DNA of 64,000 nt from Candidatus Alcium sp. F082 (GCA_001543395.1 LPNG01000008.1:21681-85680), one strand, 5' to 3'. Numbered from the stretch's first letter, positions 8,655-17,862 are shown. The notes: a model not told the origin generated them from the sequence alone. Numbers and translations: made by a program.

Positions 8655-8773
8655 CCTTGCCGTCATTGCGGTTCCGCCTCTGCGGAATGAGGCGATCCGC
8701 AATCTCCTGAACGAAATGGATCCGTCTTCGCGCTCAGGAGATGGCGGATGTCCCTCCGCCATGACGGTAAAGG
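8655..8773. repeat. Complex nested inverted-repeat element in the 5' leader of the TPR regulator
   Basis: Outer arms 8655-8671 and 8756-8773 (CCGTCATTGCGG type), inner arms 8691-8710 and 8734-8753 (GCAATCTCCTGA type) and a small hairpin at 8672-8687 are nested. This resembles the CGTCATTGCG/GCAATCTCC dispersed repeats known in several phyla. It lies within 8615-9107, a 493-bp stretch with no convincing gene that also holds a promoter element (8811-8818), an AT-rich palindrome (8994-9040) and the fusA terminator. Confidence 0.65.
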
Positions 8774-8810
8774 AGTAAGGGTATTGCCCCCGGTCCCATG
8801 TCCGTCGATG

Positions 8811-8818
8811 CAAAAATA
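8811..8818 (-). promoter_or_regulatory. -7 element, probable promoter of the TPR regulator
   Basis: TATTTTTG on the minus strand. If used, the transcript would carry a leader of about 190 bases containing the nested hairpin element. Confidence 0.5.
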
Positions 8819-8993
8819 TACAGAAAAAACGCTTGTCAAGAGGTTTTTGGGGAGCCTCTCGGTTTTGTCCATGCTTTTTTGGATTGTCCAAATTTATTTC
8901 ATTGGAAATCAATGATGTAATTTCGGCATGGACAAAATTTTGTCCCTATGAAAATTGGGCGACTTTCGAAAAAAACGCCCAAAAACTATTGAA

Positions 8994-9040
8994 ATTACAC
9001 AAAATATGTTACATAAAATATGTAACACAAAATGTGTAAT
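8994..9040. repeat. AT-rich imperfect palindrome downstream of fusA
   Basis: ATTACACA (8994-9001) pairs with TGTGTAAT (9033-9040), and TGTTACATA (9007-9015) with TATGTAACA (9019-9027). It lies just past the fusA terminator. Its role is unknown. Confidence 0.5.
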
Positions 9041-9070
9041 AAAAAAAAGACGCTGCCTTTCGGCAGCGTC
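9041..9070 (-). terminator. Intrinsic terminator of fusA
   Basis: GACGCTGCC at 9049-9057 pairs perfectly with 9062-9070 around a four-base loop. On the minus strand the stem is followed by eight T. Confidence 0.9.
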
Positions 9071-9107
9071 GTAAACAATCTCTAATTTCTCTAATTCTTG
9101 ATAAAAA

Positions 9108-11177
9108 TTACTCCTTCTCGTTCCGCATCTTGACAATCTCTTCCTGCTTGTCCTTCGGCGTCGGCATGTACTGGTGGAACTCCATCGAGTAGTTGGCGCG
9201 GCCGGAAGTGAGGTTGCGCAAGGCGGTGGCATAGCCGAACATCTCCATCAGCGGGACGAAGGCATCCAACTTCTGCGAGCCCTTGCGGAAACGACGCATG
9301 GCCTCGATGCGGCCACGACGCTTGTTGACGTCGCCCGTCACATTGCCGATGTAGTCGTCAGGCGTGTTGATCTCGACCTTCATCACAGGCTCAAGCAGCA
9401 CGGGGCTGGCTTTCATGAAGGCCTGCTTGAAGCACATCTGGGCGCAGAGCTGGAAGGCCATGTCGCTTGAGTCGACGGGGTGTGAGCTACCATCGACAAG
9501 GACGCACTTCACATCCACGACAGGATAGCCCGCGAAAGGACCTTTGTTCATTGCCGCAGCCAGACCCTTCTGCACAGAGGGGATATATTCCTTCGGAATC
9601 ACTCCGCCCTTGGTGATGTCGACGAACTCGAAGCCGCCGCCCGGGTTGGGCTCGAAGCGGATGACGGTGTGGGCGAACTGGCCCTTGCCACCAGTCTGCT
9701 TCACATAGCGGTAGTTGCACTCGAACGGTGCGGTGATGGTCTCGCGGAACGACACCGAAGGCGCGCCCACCGTGACCGGCACCTTGAACTCTTCCTTCAA
9801 TCGGTCGACGATGATTTCCAGATGCAACTCGCCCATTCCTGCGATGATAGTCTCTTCCGTCTCCTCGTCGAAGTGGGCGTGGAACGACGGGTCTTCATTG
9901 CAGAGCTTAGCTAAGGCCTCGCTCAGCTTACTGCGGTTCTTCTTGTCGTCAAGGTTGACCTTCATCTCGATAACCGCAGGCGGTATATTGATGGATTCCA
10001 ACAAGATAGGTTGTTCCTCATCGCAGAGCGTGTCGCCCGTCTTGGTGTATTTCATGCCCACGAGCGCCACGATTTCGCCCGCGCTAGCCTCGCTGATTTC
10101 CTCGCGTTCTTTCGCCTTGATGCGGAAGATACGACCCACGCGCTCACTCTTCAACTTATTGGTGTTGTAGACGCTCATGCCGTTGGTCAACTTGCCGCTG
10201 AAGATACGGATAAAGGTCTGCTGGCCCACATACGGGTCGTTGATGAGCTTGAAGGCCAAGGCCGAGAAAGGCTCGTTTTCGGAGGGGTTGCGGCGATAAG
10301 TCTTCTCCTCGTTGGCGGGGTCGTGCGCGATGACGGCGCCCAAGTCGTTGGGCGAAGGCAGGTAGTCGACGATGGCGTCCAAAAGGAGCTGGATACCTTT
10401 GTTCTTATAGGCAGCACCACAAAGCACCGGAACCATCATCAGTTTGATAGTGGCTTGACGGATGGCAGCCATCAGCTTGTCGGTCGGTATTTCGGCATCC
10501 TCAAGGTAGAGCTCGGCGATTTCGTCGTCAAGGTCGGCAACCTTCTCGATGAGGTTGCGGCGGGCTTCCTTGGCCTGCTCCATCATGTTTTCCGGGATGG
10601 GACCCACGATGCGTTCCTTCTCGACGAAACGCACCGAGTTCATCTGCACCAAGTCGACCATGCCTTCGAAGGTGTTCTCCACGCCGATGGGCAGATGCAG
10701 CGGCACTGCATTAGCGCCCAGGTATTTATGCATTTGGTTGACGACCTCTTGGAAGTCGGCACCCGTGCGGTCCATCTTGTTGACAAAGGCAATGCGGGGC
10801 ACGCGGTATTTGTCGGCCTGGTTCCACACCGTCTCCGATTGCGGCTCCACGCCACCCACGGCGCAAAACACCGCCACCATACCGTCGATGACGCGCAGCG
10901 AGCGTTCCACCTCCACCGTGAAGTCAACGTGGCCGGGAGTATCGATAAGGTTGATCTGATAGCCGTTCCAATGCGCGGTGATGGCTGCCGAAGCGATGGT
11001 GATGCCGCGCTCCTGCTCTTGTTTCATAAAGTCCATGGTGGCTTGTCCATCATGCGTTTCACCCACCTTACGGTTCACGCCCGTGAAGAACAGGATGCGT
11101 TCCGAAACCGTAGTCTTTCCTGCATCGATATGCGCTGCGATACCGATGTTTCTCAATTTTGAAATGTTCAAACTCAT
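9108..11177 (-). CDS. fusA: Translation elongation factor G
   Basis: This 689-residue ribosomal translocase GTPase has all G motifs intact: AHIDAGKTT (P-loop), RGITI (switch I), [12 protein letters not shown] and CGAAYK. Domains II to V follow, with GMGELHLEI and the domain IV segment [16 protein letters not shown]. It stands alone with its own promoter (11235-11242) and terminator, not in a str operon beside rpsL, rpsG and tuf. Bacteroidota commonly carry two EF-G genes, so this could be either the housekeeping copy or the paralogue. The intact GTPase motifs argue against a GTPase-dead EF-G2. Length is normal for the family. Confidence 0.93.
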   Translation of the reverse strand: MSLNISKLRNIGIAAHIDAGKTTVSERILFFTGVNRKVGETHDGQATMDFMKQEQERGITIASAAITAHWNGYQINLIDTPGHVDFTVEVERSLRVIDGMVAVFCAVGGVEPQSETVWNQADKYRVPRIAFVNKMDRTGADFQEVVNQMHKYLGANAVPLHLPIGVENTFEGMVDLVQMNSVRFVEKERIVGPIPENMMEQAKEARRNLIEKVADLDDEIAELYLEDAEIPTDKLMAAIRQATIKLMMVPVLCGAAYKNKGIQLLLDAIVDYLPSPNDLGAVIAHDPANEEKTYRRNPSENEPFSALAFKLINDPYVGQQTFIRIFSGKLTNGMSVYNTNKLKSERVGRIFRIKAKEREEISEASAGEIVALVGMKYTKTGDTLCDEEQPILLESINIPPAVIEMKVNLDDKKNRSKLSEALAKLCNEDPSFHAHFDEETEETIIAGMGELHLEIIVDRLKEEFKVPVTVGAPSVSFRETITAPFECNYRYVKQTGGKGQFAHTVIRFEPNPGGGFEFVDITKGGVIPKEYIPSVQKGLAAAMNKGPFAGYPVVDVKCVLVDGSSHPVDSSDMAFQLCAQMCFKQAFMKASPVLLEPVMKVEINTPDDYIGNVTGDVNKRRGRIEAMRRFRKGSQKLDAFVPLMEMFGYATALRNLTSGRANYSMEFHQYMPTPKDKQEEIVKMRNEKE

Positions 11178-11234
11178 TATTTTATCTGATTTTCAATTAT
11201 TTGCAAATACAAATCAGGCTTTTGATTCGGGCTG

Positions 11235-11242
11235 CAAAGGTA
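11235..11242 (-). promoter_or_regulatory. -7 element of the fusA promoter
   Basis: TACCTTTG on the minus strand, 57 bases before the fusA ATG. Confidence 0.65.
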
Positions 11243-11286
11243 CGGAAATTTTCGATGCCAAAATTCCTTACTTTCCGAATTATTAG

Positions 11287-11294
11287 TATTTTTG
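11287..11294 (+). promoter_or_regulatory. -7 element for the DUF3791-like pair
   Basis: TATTTTTG, 36 bases before the ATG at 11331. It is divergent from the fusA promoter. Confidence 0.6.
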
Positions 11295-11330
11295 CAGCGG
11301 AATAGTGATAAAAACACTATGTAAAAAACT

Positions 11331-11546
11331 ATGAGCAAGTACGAGATTCCCTTTTTGACGGCATGCATACACGCTTTTGGAAGACGTTTTTCCATGACTC
11401 GGCAAGCGGCTTTCCGTTATTTGCAGGAGCACAAAGGGTTATCGTTTTTGATTGAGTTCTATGATGTGGAGCATCTGCAATCGATGGACGAAACTATTGA
11501 CGACCTGCTCATCATCTGCCAAAAGAATGGAGGGACGCTCTCATGA
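11331..11546 (+). CDS. DUF3791-like small protein
   Basis: The product has 71 residues. The pattern PFLTACIHAF, then FRYLQEHKG, FLIEFYDVEHLQS and DETIDDLLI matches the DUF3791 family of about 70 residues, which I know mainly as small genes next to a second small helical gene and often a DUF3990 gene. No biochemical activity is established that I can cite. The next gene starts 13 bases downstream on the same strand, so the two form a transcription unit. The start is set by the promoter at 11287-11294. Confidence 0.65.
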   Translation: MSKYEIPFLTACIHAFGRRFSMTRQAAFRYLQEHKGLSFLIEFYDVEHLQSMDETIDDLLIICQKNGGTLS

Positions 11547-11559
11547 GTGTTGAAACCTT

Positions 11560-11790
11560 ATGAACCAGCCTACTCATCACCAAATCGCAACATACTTAAC
11601 CGATTACGTCTTGAGCGAATTAGTGAAATATGTGATGGAAGACACGGGGTGTTCCATTGAGCAGGCTATGGAACGGGTATATAACTCGCCACTGATGCCC
11701 GCTTTGCAAGATGAAGAGGGGGAATTATATGTGCAAAGTCCAGCGTATTTGTATGAACTGATGAATAGACTCACCGCACAACCACAATAG
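11560..11790 (+). CDS. Small helical protein paired with the DUF3791-like gene
   Basis: The product has 76 residues, is probably all helical and has no signal peptide. Features seen are LTDYVLSELVKYVMED, an acidic segment EQAMERVYNSPLMPAL and SPAYLYELMNRL at the end. I recall similar short proteins (YNS...L, AYLY) encoded beside DUF3791 genes, but I cannot name a family. It begins 13 bases after the upstream gene stops. A third partner such as DUF3990 would be expected next; instead the following gene is convergent and unrelated. Confidence 0.6.
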   Translation: MNQPTHHQIATYLTDYVLSELVKYVMEDTGCSIEQAMERVYNSPLMPALQDEEGELYVQSPAYLYELMNRLTAQPQ

Positions 11791-11800
11791 CGTTTAGGTT

Positions 11801-12547
11801 TCAGTCAATGTCAAAAAATCTGATTTGAGTATCTTTGTTTATTTCCTTTGTGGTCTCGTTTAACCTAGCTCCATCATAAAAAGAAAACTGGAGACTTGCC
11901 GAATCAATTAAATGTTTTTCATCAGAATTGCTTGTTGAGAAATAATACCTTTTACTGAAACTTAATAACTCCCTTCGCTTTTCCATCTTGCCTTGATTGC
12001 CCATAGGCGTATGTATTGGATTCAATATCAAATCAGTATTATTCAGCAAGTCAAAAAAGCGTTTCTCCAAATCTGTCCTATTTTGCAACCTGAAAACAGA
12101 TCGATTGGATTCTTTCTGGATGTTCTTAATGATATTAATCTCACCGCATTGCAAGGCCAAGCATTTCTTGCTTTTGACTCGAAAACAACGTTTGTTTTCA
12201 AGTTCATCAATAAAATGCTCACACAACAACTCGTTCCCTTCAATTTCTTTAGAAGAAGCAAAAAACTGATTGGTAAACATGTTAACCAATCGACCTTGTT
12301 CGATCCGAAATAAACAATTCTTTCGCATAAGGAAAGTGCTTTCATCAACTTTCTTGGCTTCAAACAAAACTATTGAATCTTTATTAACCAACTTTCCTGA
12401 CAATTCAACGCAATCATTCCAATCAAAAACCGAATGACCACAAAACAATACCAAATCAGATTTTGATTTGTTTATAGCATCAGATACGACATTAAGGCGT
12501 TTCTTTTTAGTAATACCATTACGAAGCGAAATTAATTCAACTCTCAT
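11801..12547 (-). CDS. Nitrilase-superfamily-like protein (divergent)
   Basis: The product has 248 residues and no signal peptide. A strand-Cys-Gly-Glu unit, CLALQCGEINII (Cys134, Glu136), followed by TDLILNPIHTPMGN, matches the strand carrying the nucleophile of carbon-nitrogen hydrolases and the strand after it. At the place where the catalytic Glu of that family is expected, the sequence is DLVLFCGHSVF, so the full Glu-Lys-Cys triad is not obvious and activity is uncertain. The gene is clearly more AT-rich than its neighbours and Lys/Asn-rich, suggesting recent acquisition. It is convergent with the DUF3791-like pair, 10 bases away. Confidence 0.5.
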   Translation of the reverse strand: MRVELISLRNGITKKKRLNVVSDAINKSKSDLVLFCGHSVFDWNDCVELSGKLVNKDSIVLFEAKKVDESTFLMRKNCLFRIEQGRLVNMFTNQFFASSKEIEGNELLCEHFIDELENKRCFRVKSKKCLALQCGEINIIKNIQKESNRSVFRLQNRTDLEKRFFDLLNNTDLILNPIHTPMGNQGKMEKRRELLSFSKRYYFSTSNSDEKHLIDSASLQFSFYDGARLNETTKEINKDTQIRFFDID

Positions 12548-12569
12548 AATTCTTATTCATAATTCTTAT

Positions 12570-15107
12570 TTATTTAATGAACCGTGCAAGTCTCTTACAG
12601 CCAAGGCCATCAATGCCCTCAACGAAATACACTCCAGCGGCCCATTCCGAAACATCCAAGTGAATCTCCGAAACTCCAGGGGGCGAAACTGTCTTAACAA
12701 GCTGTCCCAAAGCATTGTAAACATTGATAGTCTTCATTCCCTCCGCTTCAATCGTGACAAAAGACGAGGCAGGAACAGGATAAACCTTCAACGACTCCGT
12801 TTGTATTTGGTTTTCAGACACTCCCGTCGGGTCAAAAGTGTCGTTACCATAGGTAAGCCATTCGAGGCTGAAGTTGTAGAACACCGTCGAATAGCCCGAG
12901 GCACCAGCGTAAGCTTCCTCGACATAGAGTCCAATAGTGCCATCGGGCAGGATGCAGAGCGAAGAATAGGCAGAGCTATAGGGCACAATGCACTTCTTCA
13001 CCGGCCAGGTCTCGCCTTCGTCATAACTCACATATACCGTTACATCAGTGCGTGAGTTGCCGTAAGGAACAGAATGGAGCAAGCGGTTCTTGTCGTGACC
13101 TTGGTTTTCGGAGGTATAACGAATCATGTCGCCGTTGCAAGCAGGCGCAGTAATGTCGTACCATGTGGAGGTGGTGGGCTGCCAAGTCTCACCCCCGTCC
13201 TCGGAGATGTTGTACCAGCGGTTGCCCGCATGGCGAATGCTCATCAGGATGCGACCGTCAACCAACTCCGTGACCTTAGCCTCGTCGCCCGAGGTGGAAG
13301 CACGACCCGACACATGCCAGGTCTGGCCGTTGTCGTCGGAATAAACAGCATGGTTGTAGAGCACTTGTGCCGTGTTTTCGCGGATGGCAGCCACGAACAT
13401 GATGCGTCCCGTAGAGGTGCGCAACCCGTTACCCGAACCGAAAAACGAGGCGCGCCATGTGCGCTGTTCGGGGATGATGCAGTTGTCGCCAAAGATGAAG
13501 TCGGTGATGTCTTCGGGCTCCGTCCAAGTCTGGCCGTTGTCATAACTCTTACAGATATAGGTGCGGATCGGATTCGATGGGGTGGAATACCACAAACCAG
13601 GACCGCCCACGAAACCTGCGATGAGGCCGTTGTCGTCGTTGCTCCACGCCAACGCGCAGTCGCCGAAGCCATGGTTGACGCCAGTGCCCAAGGCGATGGT
13701 GTAAGGCTCACTCCAGGTGTGACCACCATCAGTGCTGCGGTTGCAGACGATGTCGATGTCCTCAGGCAAGTCGCCTTCGTTGTACTTGCGCTTGTCGGTG
13801 ACCGCTACGATGCCGCCATCCTTCGCCGTAATGACGGCAGGAATGCGATAATTCGTTGAGTTATAATCACCTGGCTGCAATAATAAGGTATGTGCAAGAA
13901 TGATTTCACGGCTACCTGATGGCGATGGATTTGCAAGTTCGTATGTCTCTTCCGTCGTCGTAATCGACTTCAGTGAAACATCGATTGTATTGCCCTCAGT
14001 AGCATTGTCGGCCACTTGAGCCACAACCCAAAGGTAGTTGGTGCCTGTAAAAAGGTTGCCTTCCTGGTTGCAGGTCAGGTCGCCCGAAGCAGGCTCTATA
14101 CTGCCCAACAAAGTGGCATTTTGAGGATGGCGCTCATCAAAAGCATTGACCGTGCCTGTGGAATACACCTTTATCTCCCTAACATCGTTCAAGTCCGTCG
14201 TCCCCTCAAGGTTCAGCACGACTGACTGCAAGTCGACCACGGCATTATCACCACCAAACGACACCGCCGCTTTCAGCAGCACATCGTTGGCATTGCCACG
14301 CCCCGTCTTACGCGTGTCTTGGGTCAAGGTGACATTCAGGATTTCGGCACCACCGAAGTTGAAATTGACCATCTGTGCGTTGTGACCGTGGCCTGAGAGG
14401 TCGGCCAACATGTTGTCGTCAATCCATACTGTTGAGAAATCGTAGGCAGCTATTAAATAATTTGCCATACCAGGATGCAGATCATACAAATCATCAGCAC
14501 TCATGTCAACATTAATCTCATCGGCGTCCAATGCCATATGGTAGAATCTCACATTGCCGAACGAGCCGTTGCAGAAGTTGGCAGGCTGACCGCCGCTGTT
14601 GCCCGCCCCGATGAACACATCATGGGTGTTGGTCACGGCCCAATCGTTCACTGGTGCCATCCAACTACTGTTGGTCTGTCCATTATGATAAATCCGAATC
14701 TCGTTGTTGGTGCGTTCCACGACAAGAGCAAAGTGCATCCACTCCCCTGCCGGAACAGTGACACCCGTATAGACCGAAAGGGCATGACCCGAAGTCGCAG
14801 TGGGTGTATTGAGGCCCAAGGATTGTCCAGCGCTACCTGTTCCAAAGAACTCATAGCCAGAGCGTTCGCTTCCAGCGCCCGTTACAGACATGTCGCGTTT
14901 GCAGACATAACGCGGGTAACTGGTATAGGTCTCGTTGCGCACCCAGCCTGTGACGGTGAAGCTTTGGTCGGCAGCGATGTTGAAGTCTTCGTGATGCGGT
15001 ATGACCATATACTGGTCAGTGCCGTTGAATGTGATGTAATGGGCAGGTTGGGCAAAAGTCGTCGTCAAGGCCATCAGCATAACAGGGAGAGCAAGGAGTT
15101 TCTTCAT
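12570..15107 (-). CDS. Secreted exo-alpha-sialidase (GH33) with T9SS sorting domain
   Basis: The 845-residue product has a signal peptide, an N-terminal LamG/concanavalin-like domain (about 22-215), a beta-sandwich BNR-associated domain (about 255-400), the six-bladed GH33 catalytic domain (about 410-755) and a T9SS C-terminal domain (VYPVPASSFVTIEAEG to the end). The catalytic domain shows YRIPAV with the carboxylate-binding Arg421 and five Asp boxes: STDGGHTW at 458, SYDNGQTW at 521, SDDNGQTW at 590, SEDGGETW at 635 and SYDEGETW at 694. Enzymes of this type release terminal sialic acid from host or mucin glycans. No sialic-acid uptake genes adjoin. The gene is monocistronic with its own promoter. 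Confidence 0.92.
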   Translation of the reverse strand: MKKLLALPVMLMALTTTFAQPAHYITFNGTDQYMVIPHHEDFNIAADQSFTVTGWVRNETYTSYPRYVCKRDMSVTGAGSERSGYEFFGTGSAGQSLGLNTPTATSGHALSVYTGVTVPAGEWMHFALVVERTNNEIRIYHNGQTNSSWMAPVNDWAVTNTHDVFIGAGNSGGQPANFCNGSFGNVRFYHMALDADEINVDMSADDLYDLHPGMANYLIAAYDFSTVWIDDNMLADLSGHGHNAQMVNFNFGGAEILNVTLTQDTRKTGRGNANDVLLKAAVSFGGDNAVVDLQSVVLNLEGTTDLNDVREIKVYSTGTVNAFDERHPQNATLLGSIEPASGDLTCNQEGNLFTGTNYLWVVAQVADNATEGNTIDVSLKSITTTEETYELANPSPSGSREIILAHTLLLQPGDYNSTNYRIPAVITAKDGGIVAVTDKRKYNEGDLPEDIDIVCNRSTDGGHTWSEPYTIALGTGVNHGFGDCALAWSNDDNGLIAGFVGGPGLWYSTPSNPIRTYICKSYDNGQTWTEPEDITDFIFGDNCIIPEQRTWRASFFGSGNGLRTSTGRIMFVAAIRENTAQVLYNHAVYSDDNGQTWHVSGRASTSGDEAKVTELVDGRILMSIRHAGNRWYNISEDGGETWQPTTSTWYDITAPACNGDMIRYTSENQGHDKNRLLHSVPYGNSRTDVTVYVSYDEGETWPVKKCIVPYSSAYSSLCILPDGTIGLYVEEAYAGASGYSTVFYNFSLEWLTYGNDTFDPTGVSENQIQTESLKVYPVPASSFVTIEAEGMKTINVYNALGQLVKTVSPPGVSEIHLDVSEWAAGVYFVEGIDGLGCKRLARFIK

Positions 15108-15148
15108 GGCGATAGGTGTTATGTATTAAACGTCAGTGTATTGCGGGA

Positions 15149-15156
15149 CAAAAATA
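15149..15156 (-). promoter_or_regulatory. -7 element of the sialidase promoter
   Basis: TATTTTTG on the minus strand, about 41 bases before the sialidase ATG. Confidence 0.6.
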
Positions 15157-15189
15157 ATGATTATTCTACACAATCACAATTTTTTCATT

Positions 15190-16722
15190 TCAACTCCCCC
15201 AATTATCCCGATCCAGACTTCGGTAGTTAATAGCCTCTGCCAAGTGCCCCGTCTGGATGTTCTCGCTAGCATCAAGGTCGGCAATGGTGCGGGAGACTTT
15301 AAGAATTCTGTCGTATGCACGAGCAGAAAGTCCAAGCCGGTTCATGGCATTTTTGAGCATATTACGGCAGTCATCATTCAGGTCACAATACTTCTGGATA
15401 AGTTGCGAGGTCATCTGTGCGTTGGCATGGATGGTCGGATATGCTGCATAACGTTCTTCCTGGATCTTTCTCGCCTTGATGACGCGCTCGCGCACCGCAG
15501 CACTCGACTCCCCTCTTTGTTTGTCAGATAGATCTTTATAGGCCACAGGGACGACCTCCACGTGCAGATCGATGCGATCCATCAAAGGACCACTGATACG
15601 ATTCAAGTATTGTTGTACCATACCTGGCTTGCAAGTACACTCCTTATCAGGGTGATTATAGTACCCACAGGGGCAGGGATTCATCGCCGCCACCATCATG
15701 AAGTTGGCAGGGAAGTCGACCGTCATCTTGGCTCGTGAGATGGTCACGACTCGATCCTCCATTGGCTGTCGCATCACTTCTAAGACTGTGCGTTTGAACT
15801 CGGGGAGTTCGTCAAGAAAAAGCACTCCGTTGTGAGCCAGCGAGATTTCCCCAGGCTGTGGATAGGTGCCACCGCCAACCAAACCAGCATCGCTTATTGT
15901 ATGGTGCGGGCTACGGAATGGCCGTATCCTAACCAACGAGGCGTTGCGCCCGACCAATCCTGCCACAGAATGGATCTTGGTGGTCTCCAAGGCTTCAGCC
16001 ATCGTCAGGGGCGGCAGTATGGTAGGCATACGCTTGGCCAACATGGTCTTACCGCTTCCAGGAGGCCCGATGAGAATGACATTGTGGCCGCCCGCAGCCG
16101 CAATCTCCAAGGCACGCTTGATGTTCTCTTGCCCCTTGACGTCGCTGAAGTCCAGCTCTGAATCAACATCCCGCCACGAGTCAATGGAGTCAATGCTTAT
16201 GGGCTTTATTCCGTTTTCTCCATTTAAGATGGATATGACCTCGTGGATGTTGTCAACACCATACACCTCCAATCCCTCCACCACTGCTGCTTCGCGCGCG
16301 TTGGCTTTGGGAACAATGAGGCCTCTGAAACCGTCTTGTTTCGCCTTGATGGCAATTGGCAAGGTGCCTTTGATGGGTTTGAGTGTGCCGTCAAGCGAGA
16401 GTTCTCCCATAATGATGAACTGTTCCAAAAGGTCAGCATTGACTTGCTCCGATGCAGCCATAATACCTATGGCAATCGGCAAGTCATAGGCCGATCCTTC
16501 CTTGCGGATGTCGGCGGGCGCCATATTAATGACGATTTTTTTGTGAGGATAGTAGTATCCCAAATTAATGATGGCGGCTTGGATACGCTGTTGGCTTTCC
16601 TTAACCGCGTTGTCGGGCAGGCCGACCAAATAGAAGTTGATGCCTCTGTCGATGTTAACTTCAATGGTGACCTGAATTGCTTCGATGCCGAAAAGGGCAC
16701 ATCCAAATGTCTTTACTAGCAT
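15190..16722 (-). CDS. YifB/ComM-family Mg-chelatase-like AAA+ ATPase
   Basis: The product has 510 residues, the family's usual length. The N-terminal third is Lon-protease-like (GLPDNAVKESQQRIQAA). The AAA+ core has Walker A GPPGSGKTMLAKR, Walker B VLFLDELPEF and a zinc-type Cys cluster NPCPCGYYNHPDKECTC. A Mg-chelatase C-terminal domain follows (LGLSARAYDRILKVSRTIADL). In naturally competent bacteria the ComM member is a hexameric helicase that drives branch migration during integration of incoming DNA; in other species the role is less clear. It lies alone between the sialidase and gldB. Confidence 0.9.
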   Translation of the reverse strand: MLVKTFGCALFGIEAIQVTIEVNIDRGINFYLVGLPDNAVKESQQRIQAAIINLGYYYPHKKIVINMAPADIRKEGSAYDLPIAIGIMAASEQVNADLLEQFIIMGELSLDGTLKPIKGTLPIAIKAKQDGFRGLIVPKANAREAAVVEGLEVYGVDNIHEVISILNGENGIKPISIDSIDSWRDVDSELDFSDVKGQENIKRALEIAAAGGHNVILIGPPGSGKTMLAKRMPTILPPLTMAEALETTKIHSVAGLVGRNASLVRIRPFRSPHHTISDAGLVGGGTYPQPGEISLAHNGVLFLDELPEFKRTVLEVMRQPMEDRVVTISRAKMTVDFPANFMMVAAMNPCPCGYYNHPDKECTCKPGMVQQYLNRISGPLMDRIDLHVEVVPVAYKDLSDKQRGESSAAVRERVIKARKIQEERYAAYPTIHANAQMTSQLIQKYCDLNDDCRNMLKNAMNRLGLSARAYDRILKVSRTIADLDASENIQTGHLAEAINYRSLDRDNWGS

Positions 16723-16848
16723 AATACTTCGTGTTTAAAGTTTCATGCCGCAAAGATGCAAACCTTGTCAAGAAAAAGCCGTTGATTAAACGTTTGTAGT
16801 CGACAGCAGTCGTTTGTTGTCGTTTGTTGTCGGATATATTGCTGATTA

Positions 16849-17862
16849 TTACTTCTTTGGCTTATAACCCGATTCTTGAAAAACTAGTTGCAAATCTTTT
16901 CTCTCAATGAGTTTCTGGAGCGTAGTCTCATGATTCGAGACATATGCACGTATGATATTCAAGCCGAAAAACTCACCCAGACGCGAGGGGGCGTCGTTGC
17001 TGTAGGCTTGAGTGAAAGGCCCGTCACCAAAAAACATCATGTAGGCATCCAATTTGGCATCGTAGAGACGACGATTACCGACGATATCGGCCCAAACCTC
17101 TCCTTCGTTCTCCACCGCCCATTGCCATTGATCGGACGAATAGCCGAGCAAGGTACTATCAGGCAACTTGGGACACATCGCTTCTATAAAGAAATTGCGG
17201 CGACCGTAAAACACCATCTCGCCCACCACTTGACCTTGTTTGCGCCACTCGTAGAGATAATTCATATAAAGCTGCTCTGCCACTTCCTTAGATAAAGTCG
17301 ACAAATATCTCCGTAACGAAATATACCTCGGCATTCCAATTTGGTCGTAGATCTCCTCGTCATTCAAATACCAATCCAAAGAAATGACCAACTGGTTGTC
17401 GATGATCTGAACTGGCGGTTCGTCAGGATGGACACCTGTGATGCAAGTGTAGGCCTTTTTAGGTAGTTCAATATCAGGATAATAGTAATGGAAATGCGCC
17501 AACACATCCTCCACCAAAGGCTCCACTTCTTTCAAGTCAGGAAAAGCGGCTTTCACCTTTTCATGCAGGACTATGCTAAACGGGTCGGTAGCAAAGTCCT
17601 TTAGGTATTTCACCGCCTCAAGATTGTTGAGGTCGCCGCTGAGGAAAATGCGATAATCGTTCTGAATCTTCATCAATTCATTTTGGAAGTCAGCCGTGTC
17701 CAAGTTAAACAACACCTCTTCATAACGATTGAATTCCAAATCGTAGGGCTCAGGAGCGATAGCGAGTTTCGCTTTATATGCAGGCTCTTGTTCCTGGCAG
17801 GAAGCCATGACAAGGAAGAGACCAAAGAAGGCTAAGGTTTTTGCTATTGTTTTCATCTTCAT
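16849..17862 (-). CDS. gldB: Gliding motility lipoprotein GldB-like
   Basis: The product has 337 residues with a lipoprotein signal ending in VMASC (Cys22). The body matches GldB: an N-terminal YEEVLFNLD segment, YPDIELPKKAYTCITGV, LVISLDWYLN and the HExxH-less helical core ending in GEFFGLNIIRAYV. GldB is needed for gliding and type IX secretion in Flavobacterium. Here it supports a functional T9SS together with several sorting-domain cargos in the window. Its ATG overlaps the cinA TGA by one base (TGATG), so it is translationally coupled to cinA. Confidence 0.85.
   Translation of the reverse strand: MKMKTIAKTLAFFGLFLVMASCQEQEPAYKAKLAIAPEPYDLEFNRYEEVLFNLDTADFQNELMKIQNDYRIFLSGDLNNLEAVKYLKDFATDPFSIVLHEKVKAAFPDLKEVEPLVEDVLAHFHYYYPDIELPKKAYTCITGVHPDEPPVQIIDNQLVISLDWYLNDEEIYDQIGMPRYISLRRYLSTLSKEVAEQLYMNYLYEWRKQGQVVGEMVFYGRRNFFIEAMCPKLPDSTLLGYSSDQWQWAVENEGEVWADIVGNRRLYDAKLDAYMMFFGDGPFTQAYSNDAPSRLGEFFGLNIIRAYVSNHETTLQKLIERKDLQLVFQESGYKPKK

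Noticed and set aside
8505..8912. 135-codon minus frame across the 8.6-kb gap
   Set aside because: It runs through the palindromic element and the promoter of the TPR regulator and ends inside that gene. It has no signal peptide, domain or start context.
10011..11162. 383-codon open frame on the plus strand
   Set aside because: It is antisense to EF-G, follows that gene's codon pattern, has no promoter or family resemblance and is very His/Asp-rich, typical of shadow frames.
16809..16832. Direct repeats GTCGTTTGTT between comM and gldB as a CRISPR or operator
   Set aside because: Only two full copies of a 10-mer with no spacers; more likely a short slippage repeat. No CRISPR array is seen anywhere in the window.
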